A stretch of DNA of 64,000 nt. Source: Neoceratodus forsteri (Eukaryota > Chordata > Ceratodontiformes > Ceratodontidae). Each line of letters begins with the position of its first letter. The stretch's first letter is position 1. The translations under genes and the position numbers were made by a program. Under the pieces are notes generated by a model that was not told where the DNA came from, did not search any database, and worked only from the letters and a program-made list of their open reading frames with translations. Below, piece by piece: positions 11,577 through 22,192 of the stretch. Location of the stretch: contig CM028132.1 of the NCBI GenBank assembly GCA_016271365.2, positions 1,190,139,001 through 1,190,203,000 of the forward strand, written 5' to 3'.

Positions 11577-11939
11577 GGTACCTGATATACACGAAGTTGG
11601 AAACTCACTTTACTTGATAAACTCTAGTCTCAAAGGCTAGTTTGTTGTGGTGTAGACTCTGTTTAGGCATGTTTATCTGTGGTTGCAGACCTTTATGTTA
11701 TGCCCGCAAAGTTCACTGCAGCATGAAAAAAAGAGCCAGGGGCTATTATGCAAATGGACCAAAGGGTCATTCACTGTGCATAACGACCCTCACATGCCTA
11801 CTTGCAAACCTCTTTATTCCAATGACTGCCTTTTAAAAGTAGGTGGTAACAAGGTCACAGGCTTGTGTGTAGGTGCAGCTGTCAGGTGCCTGGCCATGAA
11901 GCTGGCCTGTGTTTGGAGTAGTGATGCTTGGACAGTGCT
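11577..11939. other. No gene recognised
   Basis: Unique-looking sequence without a supported feature. Confidence 0.4.
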
Positions 11940-12260
11940 ATTGTGGATCAGATTGTGATCCATCATATAGTGCCAGTATCTGACCTAGGATCCGACCAAG
12001 TCGGAAGTTGGATCCCAGGTCAGATCCCACACTATCTGTTGTCAGATCCCCCACTATCCGATGTTGGATCCAAGGATCTAACATCAGATCCTGCACTATT
12101 GGACTTCAGATCCAGGGATCCAATGTCAGATCCAGGGATCCATGGTCAGATTCAGCATCGGATCCAGGCATCCGACCATGGATCCGGTGCATAGCGCTAC
12201 TATCTGACCAGATCCACTATCCGGCCAAAAGACTGGTATCTGGTTGTGTCCTAATTGATA
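11940..12260. repeat. GATC-dense degenerate repeat
   Basis: About 16 GATC tetranucleotides occur in roughly 300 bases, mostly as ggatcc or agatcc. They alternate with a recurring actatcyg(a/g) phrase, as in cactatccgatgttggatcc. The units are irregular in length and partly inverted relative to each other, so this is a degenerate palindromic repeat and not a clean satellite. Confidence 0.7.
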
Positions 12261-13914
12261 GGACACTATCCGAGCAACATGAATTTGGGGTAGAGCACTG
12301 CACCACCAGGTATTGTAAGGGATTGGGGTAAGGGAGGGGAAGAGCCTGTGGATCATCCGGATAGAGTTTTCATGGCAGGAAGGGAAACCATGGGACAACA
12401 GGGCTGTTTTATCCAGGGGCTTTTGAGGCAGGAACCACTGAATCACCAGGGAACCTAATACAGGGGTGTGGAGGAACAGGGGGCACTCAGCGTGGGTGGC
12501 CAGCCATATATCCAGAACTGAAAAATGCAGTACAACTTTGAGCATCATGACATGCACTGGTGTATGTCATCATGCCGCGGAGAGCTGTACTTTTAGGCAC
12601 AAACTGGCATGTTAGGAGACCTAATTCAAGACCGTGCCCACTATCATCTGTAATAGCACAGTGAGTTTTGACACATGTGCGGGGGGGGGGGCTCTTCCCC
12701 CCCCTCCTCCTCTGTGATAGCAGTGCAGAGCTGCAGATAGAATCCCCATATTTTGTACCACCCTCAACTGCAACTCAGATGTGGGCCTGGACTGCTATGA
12801 AAAAAACAATCCTGATTGGCTAGAAATGTTTATAATAAACCTTTATTTCACTGCTGTTTACTGTATGCAGATAAATTTAAAACAGCAGACAAAAAAACAG
12901 TTTAAGCAAATGCTGTATTTAGAAGAATATTCAGTCTTCATTTTATTTGACTTGTGGTAATTGATAACACATCGTGGGTTTTCAGTTTCACAACATCTCT
13001 GGTTTTTATTGCTCCATTTTTTGAGTTGGTGATGAGAGGTTCCCCTGGTTGGTCAATCACTCCTGTAACAAGTACCTCATTTATTTGTTTGTTTTTTTCT
13101 TGTTTTTTGTTGTTGACTTTGCCATGATCTGTAAGAGGAGCAGCCAGTAAATATACATTTTTGAAGGTGTGACTGACGTTCTTGACTAAGTGACAATTTT
13201 TTTTTTATTTTTTATATAAATTGGTACTGGCATGTTGGCAGTTAGCGACAAAGAATACAGATAGCGGCCTAACACATTTCATGTACAAAATACTTTTCAG
13301 TGGTACCTAGATGTATAAAGCCCTCTAAATTGGCAGAAATGGGGCGGAGCAATAAACAAAGAGCATCTGGCTGTTTTCCTAATGATTTATCATTCCACAT
13401 CCTAATCAGGTCATTTTTTGGGCTAGTTCTAGATGCAGAAAGGCATCTGTAAAGTGCTTCAGTGTGGGTGATAGTTTATTTAACTTGCTCTATACTACTG
13501 TGTTTTTCTCCTAGTAATGTATAGGACATTAGTAACGCCCATTGCCTTTTTCATTGGTAGCAAGGTTTACATTTTCAGAGGCTGGGGTAAGGTACTCCTT
13601 CACTGAACAGTTCCACTTGAATTGTAAGCAAACTTTGTATTTACATGCAAATGAAAACTGGTCCTTCCTTATGTTGACTTGCTAGTCACTTCAGCCTTCA
13701 GATCACAGTGCCTTTTTTATGGCTTGTTAGCACAGTGATCACAGAAGAAGTGATGCAGCACAGTTTATATTTACAGCCTCGGAGTGTGATGTAAATGAGG
13801 GTTGTATTAATGAACTTAAAATGTTTGTTCTGTCTTCTGTGAGCCCCCCTCCCACTTGCAGAGTGCTAACAGTTCACAGCATCATCATGTGACTTCTGCA
13901 TTTTGTTTTCTTAG
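12261..13914. other. Mostly unique sequence, no gene recognised
   Basis: It contains a G-run facing a C-run at about 12681-12710 (ggggggctcttccccccc) that could form a hairpin, and T-rich tracts at 13085-13110 and 13196-13220. No coding family was recognised. Confidence 0.4.
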
Positions 13915-13977
13915 GCAACGGAATGGGGTCCAGATGATGATACCAGGAAGTCCTGTCAGAGCAAAGGAAAAACTGAG
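13915..13977 (+). CDS. Possible 63-bp internal exon of an unidentified gene
   Basis: A pyrimidine-rich tract ending in an acceptor (ttttgttttcttag, ending 13914) precedes 63 bases, followed by a donor-like gtacag at 13978. The length is a multiple of three. Two frames are open: one reads ATEWGPDDDTRKSCQSKGKT and the other QRNGVQMMIPGSPVRAKEKL. The surrounding sequence shows no repeat family. I recognise neither peptide, and a chance match to splice signals is quite possible. Confidence 0.2.
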
Positions 13978-14098
13978 GTACAGTTCAGAAACTTTGGTCA
14001 AGGAATTATTGTTGATTTGTTTTCTAAGCACTTTGAAGTCCACACAGCCACAATCTGCAACCCAATGTAGGTTATACATCTTTAAAAGGCTTGGGTCA

Positions 14099-14706
14099 GG
14101 CTGGCCCAGTGGTGCTGAGGGTTGAGGCGCTGGACGCCACACCTCGTGCTACACTGGCGACCTGAGTTCGGGAACGGACTCAGGCTGCTGTGGGTTGGCT
14201 GGGTAGGAAAGGGATTGAGCATCCATTGGACTGCTCTCCTTCTCCTGGAGAGAGGAGGTTTCCAGTGTTGGTACGATGCTGGCTCCTAGTGGAGGCTGGG
14301 GGGTGGTACACCACCACTGCACGTAAGGGGTGAGTGAGAGGGCAGGTGCCAGAGGGAGTGTGTGCGGACGTGTGCGCACTCCCCCATGGGCGTCATTGCA
14401 TGTCCCTCTCTCTCTCTGGTGGAGAAAATGGAAAAATGATGGCCTTCTAGGTCGTGGCGGCTTGATGGCCGTTCAGTGGGTGCCCTGGCTTCAAGGACAT
14501 CGCCGGAGCTGAATCCGGTCTTGGTGGTGAGTGTAGGGGGACTCCCACCACCCCACCGTGGGGGGCAAGCCGCGGGAGATTACCGACGAAGGGTCCTAAG
14601 CAAGCCAGGGTTCCAGATGGTGGCTGGAACCAGAGAGATGCATGGACGGGATAGCTGACTGGGACACCAGGTAGGAGAAAGTGAATAACTGTAAAAAAAA
14701 AAAAAA
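14099..14706 (+). mobile_element. SINE-B, complete, with 9-bp target-site duplication
   Basis: This is the fullest copy of the family, 608 bp. It has an A-box-like start (gcccagtggtgctgagg), a B box (gagttcgggaac), then gactgctctccttctcctgg, a GC-rich 3' half and a poly(A) tail ending at 14706. The 9-bp direct repeat cttgggtca flanks it at 14090-14098 and 14707-14715. Confidence 0.85.
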
Positions 14707-14715
14707 CTTGGGTCA

Positions 14716-15250
14716 AAAAGAAATCTAAACTGCAAAAAACATTTTTTGTTAAGCAGCTTAGGTATTTATTTCCTCAGGAGACTGCTTAACATGAATTTAT
14801 TAGTATTGCAGACTTATAAGCGATTAGAAAAACCCAATTACCAAAGACTAAAATAAATAGAAAAAGGATATGAGATCACTTAAAGCATAAGTGAGAGGAA
14901 AGCCATACATGTAACAGCTTCTGAAGAGATAAGCCCTACATGATGAAATCGGGTTTTAGTATTTTTTCCAAAGACCCATCTTAGAAAATGTGAGATGTAC
15001 TTTCTAGGGAAATATGCTAGCTATGAAGTGTCAGAGAATTTAAAAAAAGAAAATTGCTGCTATAACAGGTAATGCCGAGATTATGCCATTCATGTAATCT
15101 TTAGGTCCAACAGATGGTGCAATTATGCAAAAGCTAGTTCACAGAGTTTTTTGAGGGGGCAGGGGCTCTCAGGGGCATCCAGACATTAGTAAAGCTGCTA
15201 ACCCAGCCATTCTGTGCTTACAGGTTTCCTTTACCATTTCTTATGTTGTG
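14716..15250. other. No gene recognised
   Basis: AT-rich unique-looking sequence up to the A/T-rich end of the L2-like LINE. Confidence 0.4.
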
Positions 15251-15620
15251 CATATTTATTTATTTATTTAAGAGTTTAACCAGGCGGGCATACTGAGCGA
15301 CTAGCCGCTCGTTTCCAGATGCGACATGGGGGAAAACAGTAGGGTACATAGTGGTAAAAAACAGACACAGGTAATTAATGTACAGAAAAGGGCACACATA
15401 CACAGATATTATTGTACAGTTAAGGGCAAACATAAGAAGGATTATACATGGTGGTAGCTATCTATATAGATTAAAACAAGGTGTGCAGACCAGGAAGCGT
15501 ATAACATAAGGTATATCATTGTCTGAGTAGATTTAAGTTAAGAGCAAGATTAAGAGCAATATTTAGAGCCTTCTTAAACCAATAGGTGAGGAATTGAGGC
15601 TCAGGAGACCTTGAGGGCCT

Positions 15621-18600
15621 CTAAGGTGTAGGTAGGTTGCAGGCGCAGATAGTGAGAAAATGTTCATGGAGGCGGGTGTTGAGGTGACTGGAGCTGGTGA
15701 TATGATGGATATCTGTTGGTAGATCATTCCAGAGTTTAGGTAAATGGTAACTAGGTGCAGACTGACCCTTGGTGGTGCGCATGCAAGGGATATGGAAGTG
15801 CCTATTATCAGAGTGACGCAACGAGTAGGCCGCCCTGGGTTGAGCGTTTAAGGCGGGCACCAGGTAGGGTGGTAGGGTGTGGGACCAGAATTTAGCAGCG
15901 ACACGTGCGCAATGAATTTGTCTGCGGGCTGAGAGGGAAGGAAAGGCAAGAGAGTTATAGAGGTCACAGTGGTGAGTGAGTTTAGGACATTCCAGTATGA
16001 AGCGGCAGAAGGAGTGAAAGAGAGTGTCCAGGCTGGACAGAGTGGAGGGTGGGGTGGTGCCATAGACTACGTCTCCGTAGTCAAAGATTGGGAGTATCAT
16101 TTTTTGCACAAGTTCTCTCCTGACTGCGGTAGGCAGGCAACCTTTGTTACGATAGAGGGCCCCCAGTTTAGGAAGCAATTTTTTATGAAGAGAGTCAATG
16201 TGAACTGAGTAGTCTAGGTATTGGTCGAGCCAGATGCCAAGGTAGCGGAACTCGGTACAGGAATCAAGGTGGGTAAGATCCAGGGTTAGGAAAGGGGGCG
16301 GATGGAGAGCCGGGAGAGGCGAGGTTGCAAGCCAAAAGTGAGGGAGATTGTTTTTTTAGCATTTAAGAAAAGCTGGTTTGATTTGAGCCAGAGTTGAACA
16401 GCGTTGAAATCCTGCTGCAGTTGGTCATGCACAGTATCTGCAGAAGGGCCGGTGTTGTAAATCACAGTATCGTCTGCATACATGTGAATGGCAGAGTGGA
16501 ACAAACCTGCGGGGAGTTCATTCAGGAAAATAGAGAAAGGATAGGGCCCAAGACTGAGCCTTGTGGGCATAGCAATTGGTAGGGGGATGATGTGCTAGGG
16601 CCAACTTTCACGGATTGCTGTCTGCCCTGCAGGTACGCCCTGAACCAGTTAGTGTCATGGTCAGATAAACCAGCAGCCTTGAGTTTGCCCAGTAATAGTT
16701 CATGGGAGACAGTGTCAAAGGCTTTGGCAAGATCGATGAAAATGGCCGATGTGATATGGCCTTTATCCATACCTAAGAGGATGTCGTTAGTGACTCTTAA
16801 TAGAGGTGACGGTGGAGTGAGATTTTCTGAAGCCTGATTGGTAGGGGTATAAAAAGAGGATTCGGTTAAGAACTGGGATAACTGAGCAAGGACGAATTGT
16901 TCTCGTATTTTTGCCAGGGTAGGGAGGAGGGAGATGGGGCGGTAGTTCCCTGGGGCAGAGGGGGTCCCCCCCTTTTGGTAAAGGGATGACAGTAGCCATC
17001 TTCCAAGCTGTAGGAATTGTTGATGTGGCAAAGGAGCGGTTGAGCAGGTCAGCTAACGGTGTAGCTATAGGAGGGGCCAAGAGCTGGAGTAGTTTGGAGT
17101 CCATGCCTGAGGGGCATCTACCCTTGTTGGGGTTTAGGTTTCGCAGAGCATTGTAGACATCAGATGGGGAGACGGGTAGGAAGGAGAATACAGTGGGGGG
17201 GGTGCACGGGGGACAGGATGCAGTGATCACCTTGAGAGGGGACGGAGGTAGGCTCTGCACCAAGGAGGAGGCACTGCTGGTAAAGAACGTGTTGAAAGCC
17301 GAGGCAACGTCAAGAGAGTCGGACAAGGTTGTGCCTAAGATTGATAGGGCCGGGGTGGGTGGTTGAGCAGGCGGGAATAGGAGGGATTTAATAGTTTTCC
17401 AGAATTTGGTCGGGTGATTTAGATTTGAGCTGAGGGCCTGTGAAAAGTAGTTATGCTTAGCAAGTCTGATCGATTTTGTGCACGAGTTCCTTAGGGCTCG
17501 ATAAGATTGGAAGGTTTGTGGGAAGTTGGTCGATTTGTATTGTTTCCAAGCTTGATCTCTAGTGCGGCATTTACTGATGAGGTCGGCAGAAATCCATGGG
17601 AGGTGGGAGCCCCTTACTCTAGTTTTTTTAAGCGGAGCATGCTGGTTCCAGACATGTAGGAAGGTATTTTGGAAGTAGTCAAGTGCAAGGTCAATAGAAG
17701 GGGCCCTAGGGATGAAGGACCAGTCCACCAGGGACAGATCCGACAGGAGTGATGCAAGAGAGAGTGATTTGAAGGATCTTGATAGAAAGGTCCGGGGGGG
17801 GAAGGTTTGAGGGGTTTATGTACTTTTCTGACTAAGTATACCATATGGTGATCACTTAGGGAGTCAGATAGTAGGCCTGCCCCAATGGTCCTATGTGGGT
17901 GAGTGGTCAGTGCCCAGTCAAGGAGGGAGTGGTTGAGAGTTTTTTGGTTAAGTCTGGTTGGTTGAGTAATTTGTTGTACTAGGTTTAGGGCATTTCGTTG
18001 GAGGTGAGTTTGGTGCTGTCCTTAGCAAGCCAGTTGTAATTGAAATCGCCTAGGACATATAGTTCTCCTTTTGTGGCAGTGGTCTTTAGGTGGGTCAGGT
18101 GGTCCACAATGCTCGGTATAGGGGTGTTCGGGGTGCAATAGCATCCTGCTGCATAAACAGGAGCAGAGAAGGGCAAGGTAATTTTGATGGTTAGAGCCTC
18201 CATTAGAGGGGAGGGAGCAGGGGTGGGGATCAGGGTGAATTGATGTCTGGCTGAAATAAACATGGTTAGGCCACCCCCCTTTTTTTACCCGATCTATCCT
18301 GTCTAATTAGGGAGTAGCCAGGAATGGCAACAGAGGAATCAGGGTGTTGGGATTTGAGCCACGTCTCGGATAGAATGAGGATATCAGGGCAAAACGATAA
18401 GATGTATTGTTGGAGTTCCGGGATTTTGTTGAGGACACTGCAAATGTTTAGGTGCATTATTTTTAGCCCCTTTGGTAATGCCAGGGGGATTGGGGCTGAA
18501 GAGGAGGTAGGACCTGGGTTGGATTCGACATCACCTGCTAAAAGAAGGAGTAGCGAGGCAAGCTGGTAGCACCTGTAATGAAAGGTCCTGCATGTTCAAT

Positions 18601-18660
18601 GGCTTTTGTTAACGCAAGGCAGTTTTGGGGGGTGATCCATCTTAAGACAACGCAGCTCAT
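15621..18660 (-). pseudogene. L2-like LINE pol: 2A, AP endonuclease and reverse transcriptase
   Basis: Minus-strand reading, N- to C-terminal. The 2A peptide is followed in frame by MHLNICSVLNKIPELQQYIL and FCPDILILSETWL (endonuclease start). Then come GDFNYNW and a later LSDHHMVYL, the SDH signature of AP endonucleases. The linker contains PTKFWKTIKSLL and WKMATVIPLPKGGD. RT follows, with AIFIDLAKAFDTVSHELLL and an intact YADD box (16469-16480). The C-terminal part ends near 15621. The protein would nick target DNA and prime reverse transcription there. Frames shift near 18280, 17800, 16930 and 16560, so it is broken, but the blocks are well preserved and the copy is comparatively young. Confidence 0.85.
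18509..18535 (-). other. 2A ribosome-skipping peptide at the endonuclease N-terminus
   Basis: The minus strand encodes LASLLLLLAGDVESNPGP; the GDVESNPGP part is 18535-18509. It is in frame with the ATG at 18457-18455 and the endonuclease, with no stop between. This fits the D-V/I-E-x-N-P-G-P consensus preceded by a hydrophobic run. In known 2A peptides the ribosome skips the final Gly-Pro bond, releasing the upstream product. Upstream the frame reads back through RCYQ to a TGA about 20 codons before the motif, then stays open again, so the N-terminal partner is probably broken here by one stop. Confidence 0.9.
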
Positions 18661-19059
18661 GCAGTCTAGGTGAGAGAGAAGGAGGGAGAATGGTTGCTCC
18701 TATAGGCCAGTTGGGGGGGGGCTATAGGGTGCAGCTAGGGAAAGAGTAGGTGAGCACGTATGCTCTAGGGTTAGGGAAGCTAGGAGTAGATGAGAGAAAG
18801 GTTGCCTGAGTGGGCGAGAGGTTGGGTGGAGACAGACTACTGGCAGCCCCAGCAGGAGTAAAGAGAGAGCCAACAGTGCCATTTAGATGCTGCACAGGGT
18901 GATCAGTACTAAGTAGCGGCCACTAGTGGTGCAGAGTGATAACCTGCAAATGGAAACGTGGCCTGATTGTTTTTTGCCCCCTCGTAATCACGTGACTTTC
19001 CCTATAAATTTACGAGCCGACCAAGGGTGGTGGTGGGGGCAGTGGGGAGCTGGCGCGCA

Positions 19060-19977
19060 GCGCCAGCGAGGCTAGCACCACGCTGCAGACGGGCACAGGC
19101 CGAGAAACGAGCACTCTACAAGGAGCACTCTGGCGAAATCCCCAAATCCGGTGAGCACTACCTCGCGCACCTCAAACTTTTTCCGATGCTGTCCTTTTGG
19201 GGGTGGGGGTCGGCGCTGGTCCGTGACCCCACGCTGATTCGGCTGCTGGGAGGGCTGGCGGCTTCATAGCCCTCACGGCTACCAGCTGTGGAGGAGAAGA
19301 AGATCTGGGATTAAATAGGGTTATTTAGGAGGCGTGGCGACAGTAAGGTAGGATTAGGTGTGGGCTACTGAGTCAGTGGTGCAAGGTAGGATTACAGGAG
19401 AGCTCAAGAGTGTGTGCAGGAAATAGAGGCGAGTGGAGGAAAGGTGCAGGAAGGGTGTTTGTTAGAGGGAAAATTGCTCAAGCTAACAGAGAAATTGCTG
19501 AACACAGGCTGGTTCCCCAAATGGTCACAGTATCTTGTTTTAGTTTTAAGCTAGTGCATTTAAATTAGCATTTCAATGGACCTTAGGCTAAAATAAAATG
19601 AAGCACGAGTTTTCAATGCAGAGACACAGATGTAGCTAAAGACTATGCCCCTGGAAACTGTTCCTGCTTCCCTCTGCGTTCTTAGGTCTCCCTGCTTAGG
19701 CTACTAGAGATCAATTCAAAAGGCGCCAAAAAGTTCAAATCGGAAGGGCCTCCCACGCCAGCAGGGCTAGCACCACGCTGCAGACTGGGGCACAGGCTGA
19801 CTAGAGCACACTACAAGGAGCACTCTGGCGAAATCCCCGAATCCGGTGAGCACTACCACGTGTACCTCAAACTTTTTCCGATGCTGTCCTTTGGGGGGGT
19901 CGGCGCTGGTCCGCGACCCCACGCTGATTCAGCTGCTGGGAGGGCTGGCGGCTTCATAGCCCTCACGGCTACCAGCT
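19060..19977. repeat. Direct duplication of a 5' LINE segment of about 220 bp
   Basis: The segment at about 19060-19287 recurs at about 19765-19977. Both contain gctagcaccacgctgcagac, then aaggagcactctggcgaaat, then one 110-bp unit beginning caaactttttccgatgctgt. The 450 bp between them shows no duplication. Confidence 0.8.
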
Positions 19978-20309
19978 CAAACTTTTTCCGATGCTGTCCT
20001 TTGGGGGGGGGTCGGCGCTGGTCCGCGACCCCACGCTGATTCGGCTGCTGGGAGGGCTGGTGGCTTCGTAGCCCTCACGGCTACCAGCTCAAACTTTTTC
20101 CGATGCTGTCCTTTGGGGGTCGGCGCTGGTCCGCGAGCCCACGCTGATTCGGCTGCTGGGAGGGCTGGCGGCTTCATAGCCCTCATGGCTATCAGCTCAA
20201 ACTTTTTCCGATACTGTCCTTTGGGGGGGGGTCGGCGCTGGTCCGCGACCCCACGCTGATTCGGCTGCTGGGAGGGCTGGCGGCTTCGTAGCCCTCACGG
20301 CTACCAGCT
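19868..20309 (-). repeat. Four tandem 108-112-bp units at the LINE 5' side
   Basis: Units start at 19868, 19978, 20090 and 20198 and each begins caaactttttccgat(a/g)ctgt. They differ mainly in the length of a G-run and by a few substitutions. An isolated unit lies at 19173-19287. They are GC-rich with several CpGs. The position upstream of the LINE coding region recalls promoter monomers of some L1 families; that role is inference. Confidence 0.85.
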
Positions 20310-20782
20310 GATATTGATTATGCCAAGTTTTGATGCCTCAAAATAAAGTCCTGTTGTGTTGTTTGTTTTTGCCATAATTATTTTTGTTTATAAAATGGGT
20401 AAGGAGAATTTTGCTTCCTGCTTGATGGAGAGGGTTCCAAACCAGTCGTGTTCAGTAATAGTAACCATACTGCTAAACCTTTCTTCAAATTTTTTTTTTT
20501 TTTTACACTGCACCCATTTTATAAGCACAGTAAGACACTTCATAGTTTGGGTTACTGATCCTGAACGCACACTTCCAGGTGACTGAAGGCACTCTGCACA
20601 AGTGCCATGTGTCTCACAATGCACCTAGGTGTGCAGTTTGGGAATAGTAACCCACATCCTGTTCTCTCTTAGTGCTTATTTAAAAAATGGCATTGGAAAA
20701 TTCACAAACATGATTAGCTGAAACATGTCACATGATTGTGCATTAAATGTAGAAAAATACATGGGATAGTGTGTATAATATA
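20310..20782. other. No gene recognised
   Basis: AT-rich sequence with no supported feature. Confidence 0.4.
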
Positions 20783-20955
20783 GAGGATAATGGCTGGGGA
20801 TCGGGTGATAACCACACTGTAATCACCTTGAGTGGTTGCTAGGGCAACATGGTAAACCTCGAGAGCGCAGCTCGAGAGGTTTACTTTAGCCCTAGCAACC
20901 ACGAGAGGTGATTTCAGTGTGGTTGTCACCTGATCCCCAGCCATCATCTTTTATA
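20783..20955. repeat. Palindrome 1 with CTCGAG tip
   Basis: The arms are about 80 bp. The left arm contains aatggctggggatcgggtga and the right arm tcacctgatccccagccatc. The centre is ggtaaacctcgagagcgcag followed by ctcgagaggtttac. Arms mismatch at several positions, so they have diverged. A sub-motif caccttgagtgg lies in the left arm. Confidence 0.9.
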
Positions 20956-21301
20956 GTGTATGGTCAAAAAAACACTGTTTGCATTCTCTGTGTGAGAATT
21001 ACGGAACTCTGGTGCATTCTTTTTTCTTATGCCACTGTTTGGAAGTTCCGAAGTGTGGTTAACAACTTTTAAAATTCTAAACAGTGCATAACAAAGCTGT
21101 GTGACTGCTGATTATGGTGGTTAATAGGCACTTACCATACATTATAAGACAATAATTACTGGCAACCCTATTTATCAACTGGATTATGAGTCCTGTCAAA
21201 TGCTGCATTCTGATCATTTAATACATCCGAGCAAAGCTGGGCAACCCTGCGCAAAGCTACGCAAACTGCACAAAAAAACAGTAATGATAAAAAAAATAAA
21301 A

Positions 21302-21448
21302 GATAGGCAAGTGTGTTTTTATGGATTTTGTTTACACACCCTGGGTGTGTGATGACTGTATAAACCTCTCGAGCTCCGCTGTTGAGGTTTATGAGTCATC
21401 ACACACCTTGAGTGTGTGAAACAAATCCATAACACACACTTGCCTATC
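21302..21448. repeat. Palindrome 2 with the same tip
   Basis: The first bases gataggcaagtgtgt pair with acacacttgcctatc at the end. The tip is ataaacctctcgagctccgc followed by tgttgaggtttat. Each arm holds a smaller palindrome (acacaccctgggtgtgt on the left, acacaccttgagtgtgt on the right). Confidence 0.9.
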
Positions 21449-21465
21449 CATTATTCTCTGTTTTA

Positions 21466-21554
21466 CACACAGTCTCAAGGTGTTGAATGCTACATAAACC
21501 CCAAAAGCGAAGCTTGAGGGGTTGATACAAGCATCCAATGCCAAAGGTGTATGC
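21466..21554. repeat. Palindrome 3 with a related tip
   Basis: The left arm aggtgttgaatgctacataa pairs with ttgatacaagcatccaatgc on the right, imperfectly. The tip is aaccccaaaagcgaagcttg followed by aggggtt. It lies only 17 bases after palindrome 2. Confidence 0.75.
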
Positions 21555-21596
21555 TAAATTCGAGTTTTACACACTAACCCATGTCTTGTTTTATAT

Positions 21597-21644
21597 AAAT
21601 GCTAGGTAGCGTTTTCTTGCTTTGAAAACACTACCCAGCAATTA
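21597..21644. repeat. Palindrome 4, different tip
   Basis: The segment tgctaggtagcgttttc pairs with gaaaacactacccagca around a short loop (ttgcttt). A similar arm, gaaaacgctacccag, recurs near 21932. Confidence 0.7.
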
Positions 21645-21999
21645 AACAGTGGTTTTGGTAGCATAATTGGTCTGGAACCGGTTTAAGTAATTGCGTACTT
21701 TTTTTTTTTCCGCTTTTTGAACGATTGCCCTGAAACTAGAGGTTTACAAACTGAACAACTATATTAATAAGATGCTGGTGAAAACACGAAGAGATCAGTT
21801 TGTTTACTCTGTACAGACTGCAGTTTGTGCACAAGGGAGGTGCACATGTGTAGAGTAATGGAAATCTGACACGTGTTTGCAACTGTAACCAGCTGGTTAT
21901 AATGGCGAATAATAACTGTGTTTCCCTATGGGAGAAAACGCTACCCAGTTCTAATGCTTTAATGCACACCCTGTTGTATGTTATTGCATACATATATTT

Positions 22000-22192
22000 T
22001 GTGTATCTGCAGTTTGTAAATTCCTTTTTATGTATGTATTGTTTCTTATGCGATTCTTTTATACTGTCATTGTCCTAACATGCGATTCTTTTTTACTGTT
22101 GCTGTCCCAACCTTGACGTCCTTGCAAATGAGCACTGCTTAACAGGACTTTTTCCTGGTAAAACAAAATAAATAAATACATACATACATGCA
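22000..22192 (+). mobile_element. 3' tail fragment of the L2-like LINE family
   Basis: It ends ggactttttcctggtaaaac followed by aaaataaataaataca, resembling the 3' terminus of the LINEs at 15251 and 57610 and of SINE-A. The sequence before it shows two diverged copies of atgcgattcttttatactgt. No coding part is present. Confidence 0.5.

Larger units (their letters stand above)
15251..20310 (-). mobile_element. L2-like LINE, near full length, with tandem 5' units
   Basis: The element reads on the minus strand. Its 3' end is cgcctggttaaactcttaaa followed by (TAAA)n at 15251-15290. Upstream come the RT C-terminus (16178-15621), RT (17031-16286), the endonuclease-RT linker (17728-16787), the endonuclease (18457-17850), a 2A peptide (18535-18509) and a long GC-rich 5' region with tandem 110-bp units (19868-20309). 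The clade is inferred from the YADD RT style; L2 or Rex1-like is possible. The true 5' boundary is uncertain. A 5'-truncated relative lies at 57610-60508. Confidence 0.75.

Noticed and set aside
18700..18882. 60-codon frame starting MALLALSLLLLGLPVVC, like a signal peptide (minus)
   Set aside because: It is in a different frame from the 2A/endonuclease and lies in the LINE 5' region. Kept only as a possible relic of the LINE N-terminus.
19977..20186. Repetitive 69-codon frame (minus) with PPALPAAESAW
   Set aside because: It only follows the tandem units and shifts frame where unit length is not a multiple of three.
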